Origin: a virus
Virus record (IMG/VR): IMGVR_UViG_3300042565_001895
Coordinates: 1 to 20,903 of that record
Length of the DNA: 20,903 bases
Reading direction: 5' to 3' (one strand)
The notes beneath the pieces are model-generated. The model made no database searches. It saw only the letters and a list, made by a program, of their open reading frames with translations, and was not told where the DNA came from. The position numbers and the translations under genes were made by a program. Of the stretch, positions 12,098 through 17,927 are shown piece after piece (position 1 is the first letter of the stretch; every line of letters begins with the position of its first letter).

Positions 12098-12149
12098 GCC
12101 TTACCCCGTGCCCTATGGTGTCTTGCTCACCGTGCCCCCGTCAAGGGTT
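12098..12149 (-). repeat. Structured element, copy C
   Basis: On the + strand: GCCTTACC (12098-12105), GTGCCC (12108-12113), hairpin GGTG-TCTTGCT-CACC (12117-12131), GTGCCC (12132-12137), then GGGTTA. The second GTGCCC starts exactly 24 bases after the first, as in copy A. It fills most of the gene-free gap 12058-12176 between leftward genes and would be transcribed as its complement. The rest of the gap holds only the next gene's ribosome-binding site. Confidence 0.6.
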
Positions 12150-12176
12150 AGGGCTTTGTTTCTTATAACAATTTCG

Positions 12177-12335
12177 TTATTTATCCCGCCACCTTCTCCA
12201 AATCTTAAGCCCCGTAATTACAAGCAGGCCAAGGATTAGAGTGCGCCAAGGAATATAAACATCTCCGAAATACCCTTGAACTACCAAGCCATAATCGTCT
12301 AACGAAATGGTGAATAAGTTCTTTAAGTCAATCAC
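12177..12335 (-). CDS. Small membrane protein with C-terminal helix
   Basis: A 52-residue protein started at GTG 12335-12333, overlapping the upstream stop as GTGA with GGTGGGAG just before. An N-terminal beta-like part (LFTISLDDYGLVVQGYFG) leads to a membrane helix (about 32-46, TLILGLLVITGLKIW) and a basic end RRWRDK. A longer ATG start at 12368 would lie inside the upstream gene and has no ribosome-binding site. Function unknown. Confidence 0.6.
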   Translation of the reverse strand: MIDLKNLFTISLDDYGLVVQGYFGDVYIPWRTLILGLLVITGLKIWRRWRDK

Positions 12336-12451
12336 GCTCCCACCTCGCAATCGTGTCCATAAGCCCATTCTTGGGCGTCTAACTCTTGGGAGAGGTCAAA
12401 CAATCTCCCACATTCCACGCATATGGTTAGCGGTCTTTCTTTGGTCTTCAT
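12332..12451 (-). CDS. CxxC mini-protein
   Basis: A 39-residue protein with GACAGGGG (complement of 12457-12464) before the ATG at 12451-12449, and a GTGA overlap with the next gene. ICVECGRLFDLSQELDAQEWAYGHDC is zinc-finger-like (Cys11, Cys14, then His34, Cys36), the pattern of a small treble-clef or C2HC finger. Function unknown. Confidence 0.65.
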   Translation of the reverse strand: MKTKERPLTICVECGRLFDLSQELDAQEWAYGHDCEVGA

Positions 12452-12479
12452 TCTTTCCCCTGTCTTTCTTTTAAGGTCT

Positions 12480-12557
12480 GCGGGTGTCTCCCGCCTTACC
12501 TTGTGCCCCGCTCAGGTCTTGAGCCTGTGCCCTCTGGTTAAGGAGGCGGGGCGGTGT
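12480..12557 (-). repeat. Structured element, copy A
   Basis: On the + strand: GCCTTACC (12493-12500), GTGCCC (12503-12508), hairpin AGG-TCTTGAG-CCT (12514-12526, also GCTCA/TGAGC as alternative), GTGCCC (12527-12532), GGTTAAGG, and a GC-rich GGCGGGGCGGTGT end (12545-12557). CCTTACC can pair with GGTTAAGG to close the element. A second small hairpin, CGGG/CCCG, lies at 12481-12493. It occupies most of the gene-free 12452-12559 gap upstream of the gene at 12332-12451. Confidence 0.65.
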
Positions 12558-12559
12558 TG

Positions 12560-12733
12560 CTAGTTTTCTTCCGTCTCCGTCCATATTTCGGAGGCTTGTG
12601 CACCTATATCTGCCTCAATTAAGCCCCATTCAATTAGCACGCTTATAGCGTTATCGAAATCCTTAAAGCCTTGCATATTGTCCGCCAAGTCCATCATTAG
12701 GTGATGGCTCTGGTTGTCGGGATTGTATGTCAT
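12560..12733 (-). CDS. Hypothetical small acidic protein
   Basis: A 57-residue protein started at the ATG at 12733-12731, which overlaps the upstream stop as TAATG. Sequence TYNPDNQSHHLMMDLADN, then GFKDFDNAISVLIEWGLI and an acidic end SEIWTETEEN. It is probably two or three helices. No family recognised; the gene pair with its upstream neighbour is translationally coupled. Confidence 0.6.
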   Translation of the reverse strand: MTYNPDNQSHHLMMDLADNMQGFKDFDNAISVLIEWGLIEADIGAQASEIWTETEEN

Positions 12734-12897
12734 TAGTTCACCCCGCAAGCGGTTAGAAACATTTCCCGATTAAAGCGGGGGTTAGTGGTTTCTAACTTGT
12801 CCGCCATATTGTGGGAGAGTTGGAATTTTAACTCCCCATTGCCGTGCCAACTTGTAGCGATAACCTCTGCTATAAGTTCAAAGTCTTTGCGTGTCAT
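12733..12897 (-). CDS. Small conserved actinophage-type protein (MTRK...NPRF motif)
   Basis: A 54-residue protein with GACAGGAG (complement of 12904-12911) before the ATG at 12897-12895. It begins MTRKDFELIAEVIA and ends LETTNPRFNREMFLTACGV, a start and end pattern common to many short proteins of actinobacterial phages and plasmids (MTRK.FE.IA... through ...NP.FDR..F..ACG). The family's function is not known to me. Helical throughout. Confidence 0.75.
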   Translation of the reverse strand: MTRKDFELIAEVIATSWHGNGELKFQLSHNMADKLETTNPRFNREMFLTACGVN

Positions 12898-12936
12898 TTC
12901 TTGCTCCTGTCTTCTTGCAAATCCTGAGCGAGTATT

Positions 12937-13009
12937 TCCCGCCTAGGTAATTGCGTGCCCCCTGTCGGTCTTGAGCCGTCGCCGTCGTTAGCGGGCGGGG
13001 GGCGGTGTT
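12937..13009 (-). repeat. Structured element, copy B
   Basis: On the + strand: CCCGCCTAGGTAA (12939-12951), GTGCCC (12955-12960), hairpin CGG-TCTTGAG-CCG (12966-12978), TCGCCG where the other copies have GTGCCC (12979-12984, again exactly 24 bases after the first), GTTAGCGGGCGGG. CCCGCC and GGCGGG ends can close the element. It shares the GGGGCGGTGTT-type end with copy A. It fills the 12898-13010 gap. Confidence 0.6.
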
Positions 13010-13010
13010 T

Positions 13011-13241
13011 CTATAATTCGCCGTTAATGGCCTTAATTACGCCGTCCATATTGTCGGTGAATATCTTCACACTGTCGAGATTGATACCGCTTGAATAATC
13101 GCACTCCTTGTTAAGGAAGAAAGTCTCGACACCGTAATGCTCCGTCAAGATAAAGCGGGCTAGTGGCTCGTAGTCTGTGTTTCCTGTTGCCATTACATAC
13201 ATTTTTGAAACTGTCTTGATGATGTCTTTTTGTGTCTTCAT
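13011..13241 (-). CDS. Hypothetical protein, first gene of the leftward operon
   Basis: A 76-residue protein with GACAGGAG (complement of 13248-13255) before the ATG at 13241-13239. Sequence KTQKDIIKTVSKMYVMATG, then YEPLARFILTEHYGVETFF and a polar end DSVKIFTDNMDGVIKAI: a small alpha/beta protein. No family recognised. As promoter-proximal gene of the leftward operon it would be among the first proteins made from it. Confidence 0.65.
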   Translation of the reverse strand: MKTQKDIIKTVSKMYVMATGNTDYEPLARFILTEHYGVETFFLNKECDYSSGINLDSVKIFTDNMDGVIKAINGEL

Positions 13242-13289
13242 TTGGTGCTCCTGTCCTGCCCTTGCGTGGTTGCTTGGGCTAGTGAATGA

Positions 13290-13318
13290 AGAATGACACG
13301 GGGCGGGGTGGGTGTCAA
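13290..13318 (-). promoter_or_regulatory. Candidate leftward promoter for the accessory operon
   Basis: Read leftward, a perfect TTGACA (complement of 13313-13318) is followed after 17 bases by CATTCT (complement of 13290-13295), a weak -10 box. The spacer is very GC-rich (CCCACCCCGCCCCGTG). It ends about 50 bases before the first leftward gene. The phased repeats at 13335-13377 lie directly upstream of the -35 box, a usual place for an activator or repressor. Confidence 0.4.
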
Positions 13319-13334
13319 GCGATTATGGGCATTA

Positions 13335-13377
13335 TTTGATAACGATTTGATAACGATTACCTGAGGATTACCTGAGA
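13335..13377. repeat. Two tandem 11-bp phased repeats
   Basis: TTTGATAACGA occurs twice in tandem (13335-13345 and 13346-13356), followed by ATTACCTGAGG (13356-13366) and ATTACCTGAGA (13367-13377). Both pairs have a period of 11 bases, close to one helical turn, so identical faces are presented. This suits cooperative protein binding, as an operator or origin iteron. Confidence 0.7.
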
Positions 13378-13382
13378 GGATT

Positions 13383-13413
13383 GTCTCAATATGTGAGACC
13401 TTGTGCCCTCTGG
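13383..13413. repeat. Hairpin with sequence shared with structured element copy A
   Basis: GTCTCA-ATATG-TGAGAC (13383-13399) is a perfect six-base-pair hairpin. It runs into CCTTGTGCCC (13399-13408) and TGTGCCCTCTGG (13402-13413), both found exactly in copy A (12499-12508 and 12526-12537). It may be a degenerate fourth copy ahead of the leftward operon. Confidence 0.5.
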
Positions 13414-13449
13414 ATTATTGATTAAACCTTTTCTAATTCCATTTATAAC

Positions 13450-13474
13450 GGGGGGATAAGTGCAGGGGGGATAG
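13450..13474. repeat. Direct repeat of GGGGGGATA
   Basis: GGGGGGATA occurs at 13450 and again at 13465, exactly 15 bases apart, in an otherwise AT-rich stretch. A CCCCCC tract flanked by ATA lies at 13669-13674 in the opposite sense. Meaning unknown. The stretch 13414-13540 otherwise holds no gene or clear signal. Confidence 0.4.
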
Positions 13475-13540
13475 ACGCACGCCATAAGTATTTATTTATT
13501 ACCCCAAGAAAAGTCTTTAAAACCTAGCCAACTGCTAACG

Positions 13541-13584
13541 GTCAGGTCATAAGCAGGGGTCAGGTGTATGTCTAACCGTCAGGT
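13541..13584. repeat. Three GTCAGGT direct repeats (iteron-like)
   Basis: GTCAGGT occurs at 13541-13547, 13559-13565 and 13578-13584, spaced 18 and 19 bases. Two are preceded by AAC(C/G). An AT-rich stretch (13610-13670) follows on the right. Short regularly spaced repeats next to AT-rich DNA are seen at origins and at multi-site operators. No initiator gene is identified here. Confidence 0.45.
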
Positions 13585-13682
13585 AGAGGTCTAGAGTTTT
13601 GACCCACGGTTATTTAATCTGCGTGCAATACTATACTGTACTCTTCCTCCAAAATTTTCTGTTATATACCCCCCAGAATATA

Positions 13683-13860
13683 GGCACAAAGTGCCACAAA
13701 TAGGACATTTTTAAAAATATATACGAACCTAGTGTTCGGTTTTAGCCCTTCGAACAGGTTATCTTATATAGTAGTTAAAACTACAGAGTTCAAACGAACT
13801 CGTCGTTTTGGCTCCTCGTTCGTTGAATATAATATATAAATATTTAACCTACGAAGTAGG
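13683..13860 (+). promoter_or_regulatory. Inverted-repeat cluster and promoter upstream of terminase
   Basis: Perfect hairpins occur in close succession: GGCAC-AAA-GTGCC (13683-13695), CGAAC-CTAGT-GTTCG (13724-13738), GTAGTT-AA-AACTAC (13771-13784), GAGTTC-AAAC-GAACTC (13786-13801), CCTAC-GAA-GTAGG (13848-13860). CGAAC or GTTCG occurs at least five times in 13724-13822. A perfect TATAAT lies at 13828-13833 without a clear -35, so a rightward late promoter needing a phage factor is plausible. Being next to terminase, this stretch could also hold the packaging start. 13242-13920 contains no gene. Confidence 0.5.
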
Positions 13861-13920
13861 AGACGACCACAGTTATGCCGTTTAACGGGTAGCGTTATAT
13901 GACCGATATTAGGGACGTAA

Positions 13921-15789
13921 ATGGGACGCAAGCCAGGGATACAAAATATACCAAAGGGCGAGGCCCAAGAAAAAGTTTTAATACAACTGCAACAAGGTTC
14001 TACCATCACAGCCGCTATGGCATCTGTTGGTCGTAATGATGTTACCTTCCGCCAATGGTCGATGCAAGACCCCGCCTTTAAGGAGAGAGCCGACAAAGCC
14101 CGCCTTATGGGTAAGGGAGTTATCGCTGACTTAGGGGATTTGAAATCTATAGCCTTTCCTGACTTCTCAGAGCAGTTCTTAGATACTAAGTTGTTTGAAC
14201 ATCACCTTGATTGGATTGACCTGATTGAGGGTAGGACTCCTAGGTGGCTACATCCATCTATGACCTACGAGCCAGGTGCTGACAACCGTGTGTTGATTAA
14301 CGTACCCCCTGAACACGCTAAGTCTACAACCGTAACCATAAATTACGTTTTATATAAAATTGTTACCAACCCTAACTCAAGAGTAATTATTGTCTCTAAG
14401 ACTCAGGGTATGGCTAGAAAATTTTTAGGTGCGATTAAGACTCGTCTTAGCCACCCCGCTTTTATTAAACTCCAGACCGCCTTCGGTCCTAATGGAGGAT
14501 ATAAGGCTGACGCTACTCAATGGTCAGCAGATATGATTTACCTAGGCACTGGAAGAGATTCTGGTGAGAAGGACCCTACGGTACAGGCTTTAGGATTTGG
14601 GTCTCAGATTTACGGTGCTCGTGCCGACCTGATTATCCTAGATGACGTTGTGATGAACTCAAATGCCCACGAATGGGAAAAGCAAATTGAATGGCTTCAA
14701 AAAGAAGTTATCACACGTTTGGGGCGACACGGAAAACTGCTAGTAGTAGGAACCCGTGTCTCCTCAATTGATTTATATAAAATGATTAGAGATGGCGGAC
14801 AGTGGACTGGAGGCAAGTCTCCTTTCACATACTTCGCTCAACCAGCAGTTTTAGAATTTGATGAAAAGCCAGCCAATTGGAAAACCTTATGGCCTTGGAC
14901 TGATAGACCAGAGGGCGAAAAAGATGAAGCAAATGAGGAAGGGCTGTTCCCTAAGTGGGACGGACCCTCGCTATTTACCAGACGCTCTGAAGTGGCGCCA
15001 TCTGTCTGGGCTATGGTCTACCAACAAGAAGATGTCACAGAGAATTCAATCTTTTCTCCAACCTGTGTCGCAGGTAGCGTTAATGGAATGCGAAAAAGAG
15101 GACCTCTCAAGCCTGGAGTCCCAGGACATCCGAAGCATTGTGAATCTACATATACAGTTATTGGCCTCGACCCAGCAATGGCGGGAGCAACAGGAGCGGT
15201 AGTTTGTTCTTATAACCGTGCTGATGGAAAGATTTATATTTTAGATTGTATTAATATGACAGACCCTACACCAGCCAAGATTCAAAACTTGATTGAAGAG
15301 TGGGTCCCTAAATACAAGCCACAAGAAATACGAATTGAAATTAATGCCCACCAGAAGGCTTACGCTCTGGATGATAATTTAAGAAACTACTTAGCCCAAT
15401 ACGGTTGCCAACTTAACTCACACTTTACTGGCAAGAATAAGTGGGATGTCGGATTCGGTGTAGCATCTATGGCAAGCCTTTTTGGCTCAACCAGAGATGG
15501 TAGATTTCAAGATAACAATATAATAGAATTACCAAGCAATGAAGGTTCTGAAGGTCTTAAGACTTTAGTTCAAGAACTTATTACTTGGAAGCCTGACACC
15601 AAGAACCCTACTGACTGTGTAATGGCTTTATGGTTTGCGATTATACGCATACGTGAATTAATGCAACAATCAACACGAATTGGGCAATACCAAAATAATC
15701 GATGGGCTACAAGAGCGCAACAGTCAAGACGTGGTTCACTTAATTTAGACGAAGCCTTTGCAGAGCAATGGGCTGGAACTTACAACTAG
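13921..15789 (+). CDS. terL: Terminase large subunit with N-terminal HTH domain
   Basis: A 622-residue packaging motor. Residues 10-60 form an HTH-like domain (AQEKVLIQLQQGSTITAAMA, VGRNDVTFRQWSMQDPAF) of the kind found in small terminases. The ATPase has a variant Walker A VPPEHAKSTT (128-137), followed by VSKTQGMARKFLGAIK, and Walker B DLIILDD (236-242). The nuclease domain has VIGLDPAMAG (Asp417), IRIEINAHQ (Glu473) and NPTDCVMALW (Asp565). It cuts concatemeric DNA and drives it into the prohead through the portal encoded next. AGGGA lies a few bases before ATG 13921. No separate small terminase is seen in the window. Confidence 0.95.
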   Translation: MGRKPGIQNIPKGEAQEKVLIQLQQGSTITAAMASVGRNDVTFRQWSMQDPAFKERADKARLMGKGVIADLGDLKSIAFPDFSEQFLDTKLFEHHLDWIDLIEGRTPRWLHPSMTYEPGADNRVLINVPPEHAKSTTVTINYVLYKIVTNPNSRVIIVSKTQGMARKFLGAIKTRLSHPAFIKLQTAFGPNGGYKADATQWSADMIYLGTGRDSGEKDPTVQALGFGSQIYGARADLIILDDVVMNSNAHEWEKQIEWLQKEVITRLGRHGKLLVVGTRVSSIDLYKMIRDGGQWTGGKSPFTYFAQPAVLEFDEKPANWKTLWPWTDRPEGEKDEANEEGLFPKWDGPSLFTRRSEVAPSVWAMVYQQEDVTENSIFSPTCVAGSVNGMRKRGPLKPGVPGHPKHCESTYTVIGLDPAMAGATGAVVCSYNRADGKIYILDCINMTDPTPAKIQNLIEEWVPKYKPQEIRIEINAHQKAYALDDNLRNYLAQYGCQLNSHFTGKNKWDVGFGVASMASLFGSTRDGRFQDNNIIELPSNEGSEGLKTLVQELITWKPDTKNPTDCVMALWFAIIRIRELMQQSTRIGQYQNNRWATRAQQSRRGSLNLDEAFAEQWAGTYN

Positions 15790-15799
15790 AGGAGATAAA

Positions 15800-16108
15800 A
15801 TGGCAGCCAAAAAACGTCCAGATGTGTCTTGGGTTAACCCAGGCGCTAAAGGCAGTAATGCAGAAAAATATAAAGAAGCAGTACAAACTATTTCAGAAAC
15901 TTCAGAAACTAAAAAAGATATATCCAGTGGCCCTAGTTTAATTGCTGCTGTTGGTGCAAAATATAAACAAAATCCTACAGCCGCTATTGCAAGATTTAAA
16001 AAATCTTTTGTTAAGAACAATCCAAATAATACTCCAGTATCTTGGCGTGCTACTACTGGTATTAGTAATAAAGAAGTAAATAAAATGTACCGCCCAATGG
16101 GTGACTAA
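15800..16108 (+). CDS. Small basic protein between terminase and portal
   Basis: A 102-residue protein started at ATG 15800 with AGAGGAG upstream; a longer start at 15758 lies inside the terminase gene. It is rich in Lys, Asn and Ala: AAKKRPDVSWVNPGAKGS, AEKYKEAVQTISETSETKK, a Gly/Ser linker, GAKYKQNPTAAIARFKKSF and a terminal NKEVNKMYRPMG. Probably a small virion or DNA-contacting protein. No family recognised. Confidence 0.7.
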   Translation: MAAKKRPDVSWVNPGAKGSNAEKYKEAVQTISETSETKKDISSGPSLIAAVGAKYKQNPTAAIARFKKSFVKNNPNNTPVSWRATTGISNKEVNKMYRPMGD

Positions 16109-16134
16109 TTCAATTTTCTATCGTTAGGACATAA

Positions 16135-17913
16135 ATGGCATTAACAATTGAACAGATATCAGCACGGGTTCAATCCCTGCGTTATCGTAATAGCGAGAGA
16201 GATGCTCGCAACTTAGATGTTCTTGCTGTGCGTAAAGGAAAAATTGCTGAAGTTTATCCTGATTTTTTTCCAGATGGCGTAGATGCTAATGTCGTTGCAA
16301 ATTTTATTGATGTTGTTGCCAGGGACCTTTCAGAGGTTATGGCTCCTCTCCCAGCAGTCAACTGCTCGGCGGCTAATGCGGTTAATGACCGTGCTCGTTC
16401 TTTTGCCGATAAGCGTACTCGTATTGCTAGCAATTATTTCCAACACTCTGATTTATCTGTTCAGATGTATTCGGGAGCGGACTGGTATATAACATATGGA
16501 TTTATTCCATTCGTAATTGAATTAGATGATGATGCAAAAATGCCTCGCATTCGTATTGAAAATCCAATTGGCTCATACCCAGAGTTTGACCGATATGGTC
16601 GTTGCGTAGCATTTGCTAAAAGATATACATTGACATTAGGCGAACTGGTAACTCAATTCCCAGAGTATGATTCCACAATCCTTGGACAAGATGGATACAA
16701 ACAAGATTTAAATGGTCAAGTAGAAATGATTCGTTATTATGATAAAGACCAATCAGTTGTTTACTTACCAGCAAAAGATAATTTAATTCTATCACGGGCC
16801 AAGAATCCTTTTGGTAAGATGATGGTAGTTGTAGCACGTAAACCATCTATTGATAGCGAACTACGTGGACAATTTGATGACGTACTTGGAATTCAGTTAC
16901 TTCGTAATCGTTTTGCTTTACTTGCAATGGAGGCTGCAGAGAAATCTGTCCAAGCACCTATTGTTCTTCCACAAGATGTACAAGAACTACAGTTGGGTGG
17001 AGATGCGGTTATCCGTACTGCCAACCCAGCAGGTGTCCGTCGTGTAGAACTTACACTGCCGCAAGGCGCATTTACAGAACAAACATTACTTAACCAAGAA
17101 CTTAGAGTTGGTGCTCGTTATCCAGAATCACGTACTGGTAACATTGACGCATCTATCGTTACTGGTCAAGGTGTACAGGCTCTTATGGGAGCATTTGACA
17201 CTCAAGTTAAATCAGCCCAAGCAATCTTTGCAGCAGCACTTCGTGACGTAATTCGTTTATGTTTTGAAATTGATGAAATAATTTTTCCAGAAGAAAAAAC
17301 AATCCGTGGTGTTGATTCTGGTTCACCATATGAAATTACCTATAAACCAACTAAAGACATCAAGGGTGATTATTCAGCCGATGTCCGTTACGGAATGCTT
17401 GCTGGTCTTAACCCAGCCCAAGGTCTTATCTTTATGTTGCAAGCACTTGGTGGTGGATTAATCTCTAGAGATATGGCTATGCGTGAATTGCCATTTACAG
17501 TTAACGTAACACAAGAACTCGAAAAGATTGAAATTGAAAATATGAGAACATCTTTACTTGGTTCTCTAACAGCATTAAGTCAAGCAATTCCTCAGATGGT
17601 TGCAGGTGGACAAGATGCATCTGGTATAGTAAATAAAATTGCTGCGGTTATCAAGGCTCGTCAAAAGGGTCAAGCATTAGAAGATGCAATTGAGGCCACA
17701 TTCGCTCCGCAGCAACCAGTTCCTCCTGCTGGAGTTTCTACATCTATGGTTGAGCAAACGTCCCCTGCTCCCTCTGGTGCTCCAGTAGGAGGCGCTCTTC
17801 CACCTGGACAAGGCGGAGAAATGGTTCCACAACAGGCTCCAGATATTCAAACAATTCTTTCAAGTTTAACCGCAAGCGGAAAAGGTAATGCACGAGTAGT
17901 AACTAGAAGTTAA
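16135..17913 (+). CDS. Portal protein
   Basis: A 592-residue protein with TTAGGA before ATG 16135. Its length, place after the terminase and composition fit a phage portal. It starts with a helical clip region (QISARVQSLRYRNSERDARN) and has VDANVVANFIDVVARDLSE (about 49-67), YITYGFIPFVIELDD, then a beta-rich wing (PRIRIENPIGSYPEFDRYG). In the C-terminal third, helical crown sequence (LNPAQGLIFMLQALGGG) is followed by a Pro/Gln/Gly-rich tail after about residue 530. The GTGQGVQALMG-like motif VTGQGVQALMGAFDTQV (about 343-359) is typical of portals of this group. It forms the ring through which DNA enters the capsid. Confidence 0.88.
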   Translation: MALTIEQISARVQSLRYRNSERDARNLDVLAVRKGKIAEVYPDFFPDGVDANVVANFIDVVARDLSEVMAPLPAVNCSAANAVNDRARSFADKRTRIASNYFQHSDLSVQMYSGADWYITYGFIPFVIELDDDAKMPRIRIENPIGSYPEFDRYGRCVAFAKRYTLTLGELVTQFPEYDSTILGQDGYKQDLNGQVEMIRYYDKDQSVVYLPAKDNLILSRAKNPFGKMMVVVARKPSIDSELRGQFDDVLGIQLLRNRFALLAMEAAEKSVQAPIVLPQDVQELQLGGDAVIRTANPAGVRRVELTLPQGAFTEQTLLNQELRVGARYPESRTGNIDASIVTGQGVQALMGAFDTQVKSAQAIFAAALRDVIRLCFEIDEIIFPEEKTIRGVDSGSPYEITYKPTKDIKGDYSADVRYGMLAGLNPAQGLIFMLQALGGGLISRDMAMRELPFTVNVTQELEKIEIENMRTSLLGSLTALSQAIPQMVAGGQDASGIVNKIAAVIKARQKGQALEDAIEATFAPQQPVPPAGVSTSMVEQTSPAPSGAPVGGALPPGQGGEMVPQQAPDIQTILSSLTASGKGNARVVTRS

Positions 17914-17927
17914 TTAGGTAGGGGACA

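Noticed and set aside
13335-13584. Short repeats as a CRISPR array
   Set aside because: Units are only 7-11 bases, without repeat-spacer structure, and no cas operon is present; the Cas4-like exonuclease belongs to the phage replication set.
13599-13637. TTGACC with TATACT as a rightward promoter
   Set aside because: The spacer is 27 bases, too long for a standard promoter.
13735-13760. TTCGAAC resembling a tRNA T-loop
   Set aside because: No acceptor, D or anticodon stems can be built around it; it belongs to the CGAAC/GTTCG repeats.
13764-14096. Leftward 110-residue frame overlapping the terminase start
   Set aside because: It lies antisense to the terminase HTH region and the palindrome field, has no ribosome-binding site, and its product is not protein-like.
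14858-15202. 114-residue + strand frame inside the terminase
   Set aside because: No ribosome-binding site, and the terminase frame is intact across it.
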